This document shows, in pieces, positions 32,208 to 40,079 of a stretch of DNA of 64,000 nucleotides. The stretch's first letter is position 1, and every line of letters starts with the position of its first letter. Below the pieces are notes generated by a model, which did no database searches, had not been told where the DNA came from, and saw nothing but the letters and a program-made list of their open reading frames with translations. The stretch covers positions 124,001 to 188,000 of the forward strand of contig NZ_JAAMPJ010000016.1 in assembly GCF_011067745.1 (NCBI RefSeq), read 5' to 3'. The translations under genes and the position numbers were made by a program. Source of the DNA: Lentzea alba (lineage in GTDB: Bacteria; Actinomycetota; Actinomycetes; Mycobacteriales; Pseudonocardiaceae).

Positions 32208-33431
32208 TCAGCCGGTGAACTCGCCGGTCTGAACGTCCTTCCACTTGCCAGAGGTGACCGAGTAGACGGTCAGCACCTTGTTCGTGCTGTCGCCGTACTG
32301 GTCGAACTTGACCTCACCGGTGGCACCGGAACCGCTGTACGAGCCGACGTTGGTCAGCATCGCGTCACGCTTCGACTCGTCCCACGCGGAACCGTCGATG
32401 GTCTTGGCCAGCGCGCCGATGATCGCGTTCGCGGCGTCGTAGGAGAACGCACCGTAGGCGGCGTAGTCCTCCTTGCCGAACTTCTTCTTGTACGCGTCGA
32501 CGAACGCCTTGGCCGTGGCCAGGGACTCGGTCGGCGCGCCGACGGAGGTGGCGAGGTCGCCTTCCTTACCGCCGAGCTCGATGAACTTCGGGTCGAAGAT
32601 GCCGTCGCCACCCATGACCGGGACGTTCAGGCCCGCGCTCGCCATCTGCTTCGACAGCGGGCCGGCGGCCGGGTACTCACCGCCGTAGTAGACGGCTTCC
32701 GGCGCGAGCGCCTTGACCTTGGCGATGACGCCGGAGAAGTCGGTGTCCTTCTCGCCGACGGTCTCCTGGCCGACGATCTGGCCACCCTTCTTGGCGACCT
32801 GCTTCGACAGCTCGGCCGCGAGGCCCGCGCCGTAGGTCTTGCCGTCGGTGATGATGGCGATCTTCTTCTTGCCGGCCTTCTCGACCAGGTAGTTGGCCGC
32901 GTACGGGCCCTGCAGGTCGTCGGTGGCGCAGACGCGGAAGTAGTTGTCGAACTGGCGCTTCGGGGCGGTCAGGAAGTCGTTGCCCCTGGTCAGCGTCGGG
33001 TTCGTGTTGGCGGGCGACACCTGGGGGATCTTCTTGTCCCGCAGGATCGGCTGCACCGTCTGGGCGACCGACGAGTTCAGCGTGCCGACGACGCCGACGA
33101 CGTTCGGGTCGGTCGACAGCTTGGTGGCCGCCTGGGCGCCCTTGGCGGGGTTCGCCTCGTCGTCCTGAGCGGACACGGTCAGCTTGTAACCCTTGACCGT
33201 GCACTTCTGGTTGGCCTCGTCCACGGCGAGCTCGGCGGACTGCTTGATGCCGATGCCGAGAGCGGACAGGTTGCCGGACAGCGGGGCGACTACACCGACG
33301 GTCAAGGTGCCCTTCGACGTGTCGCAGCTGCCCCCCGCAGTGCCGCCTTCTTCCTTGTTCGAGCCACAGGCTGCGACGACAAGCAGCGTGGCGCCGACAA
33401 TCGCAGCGGACTTCACAGAGTGCTTACGCAC
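32208..33431 (-). CDS. livK: Branched-chain amino acid-binding lipoprotein LivK/LivJ
   Basis: The 407-residue lipoprotein has lipobox VVAAC (Cys near residue 22) and a type-I periplasmic-binding (Leu/Ile/Val) fold: TLTVGVVAPLSGNLSALGIGIKQSAELAVDEAN, VVGVVGTLNSSVAQTVQPILRDKKIPQVSPANTNPTLT and FSYDAANAIIGALAKT. It captures the ligand outside the cell and hands it to LivHM. Ligand identity (Leu/Ile/Val, urea, amides) is not certain from sequence. Confidence 0.95.
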   Translation of the reverse strand: MRKHSVKSAAIVGATLLVVAACGSNKEEGGTAGGSCDTSKGTLTVGVVAPLSGNLSALGIGIKQSAELAVDEANQKCTVKGYKLTVSAQDDEANPAKGAQAATKLSTDPNVVGVVGTLNSSVAQTVQPILRDKKIPQVSPANTNPTLTRGNDFLTAPKRQFDNYFRVCATDDLQGPYAANYLVEKAGKKKIAIITDGKTYGAGLAAELSKQVAKKGGQIVGQETVGEKDTDFSGVIAKVKALAPEAVYYGGEYPAAGPLSKQMASAGLNVPVMGGDGIFDPKFIELGGKEGDLATSVGAPTESLATAKAFVDAYKKKFGKEDYAAYGAFSYDAANAIIGALAKTIDGSAWDESKRDAMLTNVGSYSGSGATGEVKFDQYGDSTNKVLTVYSVTSGKWKDVQTGEFTG

Positions 33432-33524
33432 GTGATGTCCCTCCTATATCCCTGCTCCCGGCGACGCGAGTTCTCCGCGCACCGCTCCTGCACCCTCTCC
33501 TGAGGGATGGCCGGAACCTAGGCG

Positions 33525-33544
33525 ATGACTGTGACCCCAGTCAT
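33525..33544. promoter_or_regulatory. Inverted repeat overlapping the likely livK promoter
   Basis: ATGACTG-TGACCC-CAGTCAT is a perfect 7-base inverted repeat with a 6-base spacer. On the minus strand it runs into a promoter-like TGACTG / 17 bases / TAGGTT. A repressor bound here would block livK transcription. No known regulator is assigned. Confidence 0.45.
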
Positions 33545-33560
33545 CAAAGCCAATGGGCTC

Positions 33561-33587
33561 GTGACCATAACGCAACGCGGCGTTATG
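33561..33587. promoter_or_regulatory. Palindrome and possible GlnR half-site upstream of livK
   Basis: CATAACGC-AACGCG-GCGTTATG (33566-33587) is a perfect 22-base palindrome. It overlaps GTGAC-N6-GCAAC (33561-33576), which fits one half of a GlnR box (GTnAC-N6-GnAAC); the second half is not seen. GlnR control of amino-acid uptake would make sense, but this is speculative. Confidence 0.3.
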
Positions 33588-33656
33588 TTTCACTTAAGCA
33601 ATGTCACATACCGTAACCTCCGTTCACTCTTTGGACGGCTGCCATAACGTGGACGT

Positions 33657-35288
33657 ATGACTCCGCGTCGTCGGGTGATCGCAGCAGTGGGCGCCGCCGC
33701 CGTACTCGTCGCCGCGGTGCTGGTTTTGCGCGAAACCGACGACGCAACGAAGAAGCCCAGCTCACAGCCCGTTCGGCTGACGAAGTACGCGGCGGATTTC
33801 GTCAAGCTGCCCACTCAGCCGGCTCCGCTCAGCGCGCCGTCCTCCGTATGGAGCAGTGACGGCAGAATCCAATGGGTGCCGGTCACCGGCGCGTCCGGGT
33901 ACGAGGTCTTCGGGAAGCTGGTCGCGTCGCCCGAGATCGCGGGTCCTGGCAGGGCCGACGTGCGGGCCGTGGACGCGTTCGGCCAGCGCTCGCTGGCCGC
34001 CAGAGCCGAGGAACGTCCAGGTGACGACGGGTGGCGCCGGGCGGTCAACGGCTGGCTGGACGACTTCGACGACACGTTCCTCGAACGCCGCTACCACCTG
34101 AGCGGGCGACCCGGTTGCGTGAATCCCAGCTCCGGCTCGGGTGGCCGGTTGGTGATCGACATGCCGTGTGGGAACGACACGGCCGTGTTGCGCGCACGGA
34201 CGTTGCTGCAGCTGAACGACGCAGACGAGTTGGGGCGAGTGGCCGTCGTGACGGACGCGGCCGGGCCACGCGGGAAGCTGGTGCTCGACCTGGTTCCGGG
34301 AACACCGGATCGCGTCGGACCCATACCTCCCGCTGATGCGATTCGGGTGGTGGTGGACGACTCCGTACTACCCGGTATCCGAGGTGCGGGCGTTCTGCAT
34401 CGATTCGAAGTAGTGCTGACACGGAACGGTGTGCGCGTTCTGCAAGACGGCGGGCAGATCGCCACATCACCAGTTGTGCCGAAATGGCGTGAGGCGAGCG
34501 TGCTGATCAGCATGACGCCTCCGATCGGCTATCCGGGACGCGTCGAGGTCGACGCGGTCGGCATCACGGGTTCGCTCCAGTCCGTGCCCGAGGTGACCGA
34601 GACGTCGATCGTGGCGGGAACGCTGCGCGTGCTGGAGCCCGATGAGGAGGCGCCGGGCATTGGCACAGCGCGCGCACCGTTGCGTGGCGCTTCTTCGGCG
34701 CGGTTACGGGCAACGGTGCGTCTTGGCGACGGTGGTGATCCCAACGGCCTGGTCGCGCAGCTCGGTTCGGCGCGAGTGCCGTTGCGGCCGGTGGTGAGCG
34801 GCTGGTCCGGGGCGGAGGAAAGCGAGCTGACCGTGACCGGGGACGTGCCGGCCGAGTTGCTCGGACCGGCCGGACCCGACGCCCTGTCGCCGTTCGTGCT
34901 GCGCATGCCCGGTGCGTCGCAGGCCCAGGTGCTGGAGAGCTACCTGGAGGTGCCGGGGCAGTCGCCGGTGAAGCTGGCGAACGCGCCGGACGAGCCGGCG
35001 CCCGTTCTGCCCGTGCTGACGGCTGAGTTCATCCGTGTGACCCCGAACGACGCGACCCTGGCCATCACCCTCGACGCCGCTCACGCGCGTTCCGTGGCGC
35101 CACTGGCGGGCTTTGAGGTGTACGTGGACAGCGGCCACGTCGCGACCATGCCGATGCCGGGTGGCGTCGGTGGCCGGCACGAACTGGAGATCTCGCTGAA
35201 GGGCAGCCACAACGTCGAAGTCCGCCTGCGCCCCGAGGATCCGGGGCGGCAGACGGACTCCGTGTGGCTAGAACTCAGCCGGTCTTGA
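33657..35288 (+). CDS. Large membrane-anchored extracellular protein of unknown function
   Basis: This 543-residue protein starts with an uncleaved signal-anchor (RRRVIAAVGAAAVLVAAVLVLRE), then a beta-rich outside region. Near residues 68-95 is a fibronectin-III-like segment (IQWVPVTGASGYEVFGKLVASP), and near the end another (AGFEVYVDSGHVATMPMPGGVGGRHELEISLKGSHNVEVRLRPED). The middle holds two conserved Cys (RPGCVNPSSGSGG; DMPCGND) that may pair, in a domain resembling a jelly-roll or lectin. I recognise no family. It is divergent from livK and converges on pdtaR. Confidence 0.82.
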   Translation: MTPRRRVIAAVGAAAVLVAAVLVLRETDDATKKPSSQPVRLTKYAADFVKLPTQPAPLSAPSSVWSSDGRIQWVPVTGASGYEVFGKLVASPEIAGPGRADVRAVDAFGQRSLAARAEERPGDDGWRRAVNGWLDDFDDTFLERRYHLSGRPGCVNPSSGSGGRLVIDMPCGNDTAVLRARTLLQLNDADELGRVAVVTDAAGPRGKLVLDLVPGTPDRVGPIPPADAIRVVVDDSVLPGIRGAGVLHRFEVVLTRNGVRVLQDGGQIATSPVVPKWREASVLISMTPPIGYPGRVEVDAVGITGSLQSVPEVTETSIVAGTLRVLEPDEEAPGIGTARAPLRGASSARLRATVRLGDGGDPNGLVAQLGSARVPLRPVVSGWSGAEESELTVTGDVPAELLGPAGPDALSPFVLRMPGASQAQVLESYLEVPGQSPVKLANAPDEPAPVLPVLTAEFIRVTPNDATLAITLDAAHARSVAPLAGFEVYVDSGHVATMPMPGGVGGRHELEISLKGSHNVEVRLRPEDPGRQTDSVWLELSRS

Positions 35289-35289
35289 C

Positions 35290-35901
35290 TCAGCCGAAGT
35301 TCTCGATGACGGCCTCCGCGACGGCCTTCATCGTGGTGCGGCGGTCCATGGCGGTGCGCTGCACCCACCGGAACGCCTCCGGCTCGCTCAGCCCCTGCTT
35401 GGTCATGAGCACGCCCTTGGCCCGCTCCACGACCTTGCGCGTCTCCAGCCGCTCGGTGAGCCCGGCGACCTCCTGCTCAAGAGCAGCGAGCTCGCTGAAC
35501 CGGCTCATGGCCAGCTCGATCGCGGGCACCAGGTCCCGCTTGGCGAACGGCTTGACCAGGTAGGCCATCGCACCGGCGTCGCGAGCGCGTTCGACCAGGT
35601 CGCGCTGGCTGAACGCGGTGAGGATCACGACCGGCGCGATCCGGTTCCCCGCGATCTGCTGGGCAGCCTCGATCCCGTCGACCTTGGGCATCTTCACGTC
35701 CAGGATCACCAGGTCGGGGTTGAGCTCGGTCGCGAGCTTGACGGCCTCTTCACCATCCGCAGCCTCACCCGCCACGTCGTAGCCCTCTTCGCGCAGCATC
35801 TCGACGAGGTCGAGACGGATGAGCGCCTCGTCCTCGGCGACGAGCACGCGAGGGGCCTTGCGCGTGGCTTCGGACTGGGCCTCGGCAGCCTGCTGGGTCA
35901 C
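35290..35901 (-). CDS. pdtaR: ANTAR-domain response regulator (PdtaR type)
   Basis: The 203-residue protein has a receiver domain (RVLVAEDEALIRLDLVEMLREEGYDV; phospho-Asp in LVILDVKMPKVDG; switch Lys in YLVKPFAKRDL) and a C-terminal ANTAR RNA-binding domain (RKVVERAKGVLMTKQGLSEPEAFRWVQRTAMDRRTTMKAVAEAVI). It should act on transcription termination by binding paired RNA hairpins once phosphorylated, as PdtaR of mycobacteria does. The partner kinase PdtaS is not in the window. The GTG start follows AGGAGGACCCCG. Confidence 0.95.
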   Translation of the reverse strand: MTQQAAEAQSEATRKAPRVLVAEDEALIRLDLVEMLREEGYDVAGEAADGEEAVKLATELNPDLVILDVKMPKVDGIEAAQQIAGNRIAPVVILTAFSQRDLVERARDAGAMAYLVKPFAKRDLVPAIELAMSRFSELAALEQEVAGLTERLETRKVVERAKGVLMTKQGLSEPEAFRWVQRTAMDRRTTMKAVAEAVIENFG

Positions 35902-35943
35902 CGGGGTCCTCCTGACGATCGTTCCTGCGAGCGAAAGGGCAGT

Positions 35944-36762
35944 CTACCGGCGGGCAGGCCCCTGATCAGGCTCGCCGGCCGTGACGGCAGACACGAACTC
36001 CTCAGGCCACGGATAGGTCCGCATGCCCTCCTCGACGTCCTGGTCAGGTGCTTCGGCGCGGCGCAGCGTGATGTTCCGGGTCGTGCCGAACCGCGGGTGG
36101 GCGAGCTTCTGAGCGATCTCGCTCTCCCGCGGCCCACCCGGCCACTCGACGAACCACCCTGTTCCCAGCGGAAGTGCTCGCAGCCAGCTCGCGTCATGCC
36201 ACAGGTGTACCCGGCGCAGTAGAGCGCTCCCAGTGGCCGCTTCGGCGATGTCCTCGTCGTTGCCGCCACCGTCGACGTACTCCACGCCGCGGAACTCGTG
36301 CATCCAGCGCACGTACCGCATGCCGAGGTCCCACGCGTTCTCGTCGACCCCGGCGAGAACTACGCCGGCATCGCCCGTGGTCAGCTCGGCCGACCGCCGG
36401 TACTGCCGGTGCTCGAGTCCGGCGACGCCCATGCCGAAGCCTGCCTCGGTGCGCGGCAGCAGCTCGAACAGCACCGGGCCGAGAGCCCGGTCGCTCAGGT
36501 GCAGCCTGAGGGTCTCCCCCGGTTCCACGGTCCGGAACGCGTGGGCGGGCCTGATGATGCTCGCGGGCGGCATCAGCTGGAGCATGCTGGCCGCGGTGCA
36601 GCCCGCGAGCAGCACCTTGGCCTCCAGTTGCCGCTGGGCCTCGGTGGTCGCGTCGGGCAGCAGGTCCCCGTCGCGGACGGCCGGAACCGCCTGGGACAGG
36701 TTCTCGCCCGTGTAGCGGCGCCGCAGATCGGCGAGCTGGTCCGTGGTGGACAGACGTGCCAT
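35944..36762 (-). CDS. Conserved actinobacterial protein of unknown function
   Basis: The 272-residue soluble protein begins ARLSTTDQLADLRRRYTGENLSQA, a short N-terminal RRYTGE pattern I have the impression of in several actinomycete proteins. The rest is mixed alpha/beta with no catalytic motif I can name (WMHEFRGVEYVDGGGNDEDIAEAATGSALLRRVHLWHDASWLRALPLGTGWFVEWPGG). It has no signal peptide. It precedes pdtaR on the same strand by 42 bases, so they may share a transcript. The 198 bases upstream hold no gene. Confidence 0.75.
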   Translation of the reverse strand: MARLSTTDQLADLRRRYTGENLSQAVPAVRDGDLLPDATTEAQRQLEAKVLLAGCTAASMLQLMPPASIIRPAHAFRTVEPGETLRLHLSDRALGPVLFELLPRTEAGFGMGVAGLEHRQYRRSAELTTGDAGVVLAGVDENAWDLGMRYVRWMHEFRGVEYVDGGGNDEDIAEAATGSALLRRVHLWHDASWLRALPLGTGWFVEWPGGPRESEIAQKLAHPRFGTTRNITLRRAEAPDQDVEEGMRTYPWPEEFVSAVTAGEPDQGPARR

Positions 36763-36960
36763 GACAGCAGTCCTCGTTTCCGCCGCCCGGCTCGGCACGA
36801 CAAGGACGCATGTGCACGCGTCTACGTGGTCGGTTCGCTTCGATGAGCAGGAGTTGCTGAACACTGCGGCGGAACGTGCCGCTCACTGCCGGGGAGCGGC
36901 TCCAGCCTCACGTCTGCTCGACGCCACCGACCACGTTACCGGACCCGTGCACCCGATTTT

Positions 36961-37563
36961 CTAGTCGGCGCCCACGATCAGCTTGTACTTGACGTCGACT
37001 TCCTTGCCGTCCGCCGACCCGCGGATCACCAGTTCGTGCTCACCGGACGCGGGCGGCGTGATCCACGCGTACAGCCCGCAGCCGACCGAGTTGATCCGCC
37101 CGGCCTGGGCGCCGAACGGGTTGCCCGCACGCGCCTCGTAGGTGAACGGCGTGGCGGACACCCTCGTCAACGCCTGCGTGGAGCCGTCCAGCAGCACTTC
37201 GCCCTGCGCGCTCTTCATGAACGTCTCGCAGCCGGCGACGTCGCTGGCCAGGTTCACGACGGGCGCGAGCAGCGGCTTGCCGGCGGGAACCCGGCACTGC
37301 CGCTCGACCGGCCCGTTCTCGAGGGCCCCGGCGAGCAGCCAGACCTCGACGGGCTGATCACGCATGCAGAAGCGCCCGGAGGTGTCGGAGACGGGATTGG
37401 TGTTCGTCGGCTGGGATGCCCACGTCCACCAGCGCGCCTGGAACTCGCCGGGCGCCAGCTTGTCCGAAGTGGACGTCGGGGTTGCCTGGGGTGGGGCCGC
37501 CAGCTGCGCGTTGCCTCCGCAACCGGCGAGCAGAACAACTAAGAACAGCAGGACTTTCCTCAC
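36961..37563 (-). CDS. Secreted lipoprotein (WWxW...C family)
   Basis: The 200-residue protein has a short lipoprotein signal with lipobox LLAGC (Cys about residue 15). The mature part has FQARWWTWASQPTNTNPVSDTSGRFCMRDQPVEVWLLAGAL, a pattern shared by a secreted family I cannot name, and four Cys likely to pair. It should sit on the outer face of the membrane. The GTG start overlaps the stop of the PLDc_N gene by 4 bases. Confidence 0.82.
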   Translation of the reverse strand: MRKVLLFLVVLLAGCGGNAQLAAPPQATPTSTSDKLAPGEFQARWWTWASQPTNTNPVSDTSGRFCMRDQPVEVWLLAGALENGPVERQCRVPAGKPLLAPVVNLASDVAGCETFMKSAQGEVLLDGSTQALTRVSATPFTYEARAGNPFGAQAGRINSVGCGLYAWITPPASGEHELVIRGSADGKEVDVKYKLIVGAD

Positions 37564-37916
37564 TGGTTCTCGCGTCCCTTGCGTCGTTGTTCCTCCGCGC
37601 GCTCACGGCAGCGGCGCAGGAACTCCTCGTCGTCGTCAGGATTGGTGGCCGCGAACCGCCCCGGCCGGTTGTACTCGGGAAAAGCAGAAGCATCGCGCTC
37701 AAACGCACCGAAGCGCGCGCGTCCGGTCCCCACCACCGGACGACCCGCCACGAACCACGCGATCGAGCCCACCAACGGAAACAGCAAGACCAGGAGAAGC
37801 CACATCATCTTCGGCAGATTGCGGACTGACCCGTCGTCGGTCGTGATCACGTCCACGACGGCGAAGATCGTCAGTCCCAGCATCAGCACTCCGAACAGCC
37901 CACCGAAGTACAGCAT
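37560..37916 (-). CDS. PLDc_N-domain small membrane protein
   Basis: The 118-residue protein has two helices (LYFGGLFGVLMLGLTIFAVVDVITTD and KMMWLLLVLLFPLVGSIAWFVAGRP), which is the PLDc_N layout (the N-terminal region of cardiolipin synthases alone), then a charged cytoplasmic tail (EEFLRRCRERAEEQRRKGRE). The ATG is chosen as the first codon of the helix block. It overlaps the lipoprotein gene. A role in membrane organisation is possible but not shown. Confidence 0.82.
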   Translation of the reverse strand: MLYFGGLFGVLMLGLTIFAVVDVITTDDGSVRNLPKMMWLLLVLLFPLVGSIAWFVAGRPVVGTGRARFGAFERDASAFPEYNRPGRFAATNPDDDEEFLRRCRERAEEQRRKGRENQ

Positions 37917-38464
37917 CTCCCACCCCCAGGTCGCGCGGTCGCGCACATCGTGACACAAGGGGCCATGCGCTGAACATGGTTCAGTCCTCAATCATCTGAA
38001 GACCATTTCACAAGGTGGCGAATCCCCAAGAAATGAAAGTTGACACATCCCATTAACACACCCATTCCGTTCCGCCTTTCCCGGAACGGCGTCTCGACCA
38101 GGCATACCGCCAGGTAGTAGTACTACCCCAGGTGGAATCTCCCTGGTCAACCGGGGGTGCACACTCTGCGGGCGACGGTTCGGACGCTCAGCTGAACGGG
38201 CCTGCCACCATCGTCCGACCCGATCAGCCATTTCACCCCAGAGGGTGAATCCGCGCGACGCCGAGCCGAATTTACGCGCACATCGCATCGCCGGCTCGGA
38301 TTCCGTTCTCCCCTCGATTCCGCACTCGGCGCGATCGGTCAATGGAGACTTCGCGCCACGACGTTCGCGCGGAAGACCGTCACCGGTGAGGTGCGCTGAC
38401 GCTCAGCACCAGACCTGCTGCACACCCGTTGTCGGGGCAGTAAGCAGGCCTTAGCGTCGGGTTC
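37917..38464. other. 548-base intergenic region with three inverted repeats
   Basis: I see no gene in this gap between the PLDc_N gene and the TPP-enzyme gene. It holds three inverted repeats: CCGTTCCG-cctttcc-CGGAACGG (38067-38089), GGTAGTA-G-TACTACC (38113-38127), and TTCACCC-caga-GGGTGAA (38232-38249). The promoter of the TPP enzyme is at its right end. The first could be an RNA stem-loop; the other two look like operators. Confidence 0.55.
38429..38457 (+). promoter_or_regulatory. Promoter of the TPP-enzyme gene, leaderless
   Basis: TTGTCG (38429-38434), a 17-base spacer and TAGCGT (38452-38457) fit a vegetative sigma promoter. The ATG follows 7 bases after the -10 box, so transcription should start at or next to the A of ATG and no ribosome-binding site is present. 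Confidence 0.6.
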
Positions 38465-40051
38465 ATGCCCAATGGTGCCGAGAGGCTGCTGGAAGTGCTG
38501 GCCGCGCACGAGGTCGAGGTCGTGTTCGGCCTGCCGGGCGTGCACAACCTCGCCATCTGGGAGGCGCTGCGCAAGCACCCCGGCATCCGCATGATCGGGG
38601 TGCGGCACGAGCAGACGGCGGTTTACGCGGCGGACGGGTACGCGCGGGCGACCGGCAGGCTCGGTGTGGCGGTCGTGACGACCGGGCCCGGGGCAGCGAA
38701 CACGCTCGGTGCCACGGGTGAGGCGTGGGCGTCCGGCAGTCCGGTGCTGGTGATCGCCACGGACATCCCGTCCACGCTCCGGCAGCCTGGCGTCTACCGG
38801 GGCGTGCTGCACGAGACGCGGGATCAGAAGGCCATGTTCGGGCCGGTGACCAAGGCGGCGTTCGACGTGCCGGCGGCCGACGAGCTGGCGGTGTTCGCCG
38901 ACAAGGCGGTGCAGCAGGCCGTGCGCAGCCCGCACGGGCCTGTTTATCTCGGTGTCCCAACGGATTTCTTGTCCGCCGAGGTTGCGGGCCACGCGCCGTC
39001 GACGGCGGAACAGACCTTTCTCGTCCCGGACCTCACCGAGGCCGAGGCGCTGATCGCCCGCTCCGAACGGCCGCTGATCTGGGTCGGTGGTGGCGCCGCG
39101 CGGTCGGGAGCCGGGGCGGCGGTAGGGGCGCTGGCAGCCAGGTTGCAGGCGCCGGTCGTCACCACCTACGGCGCGCGAGGGCTGGTCGACAGTCCACAGG
39201 TCGTGCGGGGACCGGTGCACGCGCCGCCAGTGGGGAAGTTGTGGGACGACGCCGATCTGGTCATCGCGATCGGCACCGACTTCGACGGGATGATGACGCA
39301 GAACTGGTTGCAGCCGAAGCCGCACACCCTCGTGGCCGTCAACATCGACAAGGCCGAGGCGAACAAGAACTACCCCGCGGACGTCACGCTCGAAGGCGAC
39401 GCGGCCGCGGTCACCACCGCACTCGCGGCCAGGGTTGCGGGCAAGGACGCCGCGGTCGACGTCGAGGCGGTCAACGCTGAAGTGCGGGCGTTGGCCGAAG
39501 CGGATTCACCGGAGGCCGTGACGCTGCTGCGGGCGCTGGAGGGCACCGACGCCACGATCGTCGCCGACATGTGCATCCCGGGGTACTGGATCGGCGGCTT
39601 CCACCACGTCACCAAGCCGCGCGGGCTGGCCTACCCGGTCGGGTGGGGCACGCTCGGGTTCGGGTTTCCGGCGGCGCTCGGGGCGGCCGTCGCCGGGCGG
39701 ACGATCGCGGTGGTGGGAGACGGCGGGTTCCTGTTCGCGTGCGGGGATCTCGCGACGCTCAAGCAGGAGGGTCTGCCGCTGACGATCGTGCTCGTCGACG
39801 ACGGCGGGTACGGAATGCTGCGGTACGACCAGCAGATCGCGAACCACGCCATCAGCGGGGTGGACCTGACGAGGCCCGACTTCGCGAAGCTCGCGGAGAG
39901 CTTCGGGATTCCGGCGGTCACGCTCGAGGGCTTCGACGGACTCCGGGACGCGCTGGCCGGCGCGACGGGGCCCGCCATGATCGTGGTCAACGCCGGGCTC
40001 AAGCCGCCGATCAACACTTCGCCGCGCTGGTACCGGAAAAACGCCTCCTGA
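38465..40051 (+). CDS. Thiamine-pyrophosphate-dependent enzyme (acetolactate synthase-like)
   Basis: The 528-residue protein has the TPP fold: the N-terminal VRHEQTAVYAADGYARATGRLGVAVVTTGPGAANTLGA with the cofactor-activating Glu, a middle FAD/dihydroxyacetone-type domain, and the C-terminal GDGGFLFACGDLATLKQEGLPLTIVLVDDGGYGML TPP-binding motif. It most resembles IlvB-like/benzoylformate-decarboxylase-like enzymes. No small subunit gene is next to it, so a dedicated IlvB for branched-chain amino acids is unlikely; decarboxylation or ligation of another 2-oxo acid is more probable. Confidence 0.93.
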   Translation: MPNGAERLLEVLAAHEVEVVFGLPGVHNLAIWEALRKHPGIRMIGVRHEQTAVYAADGYARATGRLGVAVVTTGPGAANTLGATGEAWASGSPVLVIATDIPSTLRQPGVYRGVLHETRDQKAMFGPVTKAAFDVPAADELAVFADKAVQQAVRSPHGPVYLGVPTDFLSAEVAGHAPSTAEQTFLVPDLTEAEALIARSERPLIWVGGGAARSGAGAAVGALAARLQAPVVTTYGARGLVDSPQVVRGPVHAPPVGKLWDDADLVIAIGTDFDGMMTQNWLQPKPHTLVAVNIDKAEANKNYPADVTLEGDAAAVTTALAARVAGKDAAVDVEAVNAEVRALAEADSPEAVTLLRALEGTDATIVADMCIPGYWIGGFHHVTKPRGLAYPVGWGTLGFGFPAALGAAVAGRTIAVVGDGGFLFACGDLATLKQEGLPLTIVLVDDGGYGMLRYDQQIANHAISGVDLTRPDFAKLAESFGIPAVTLEGFDGLRDALAGATGPAMIVVNAGLKPPINTSPRWYRKNAS

Positions 40052-40079
40052 TCATCCGCTCGCTGGGTACCGTCCGCCC

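Noticed and set aside
33608..33625. A second GlnR half-box (GTCAC ATACC GTAAC)
   Set aside because: The spacer is 5, not 6 bases, so it does not meet the consensus.
38191..38215. GGCCTGCCACCATC shared with 52693-52707, possibly a common promoter element
   Set aside because: The match is 18 of 19 bases in GC-rich DNA, which can arise by chance in a window this long, and the flanks do not match.
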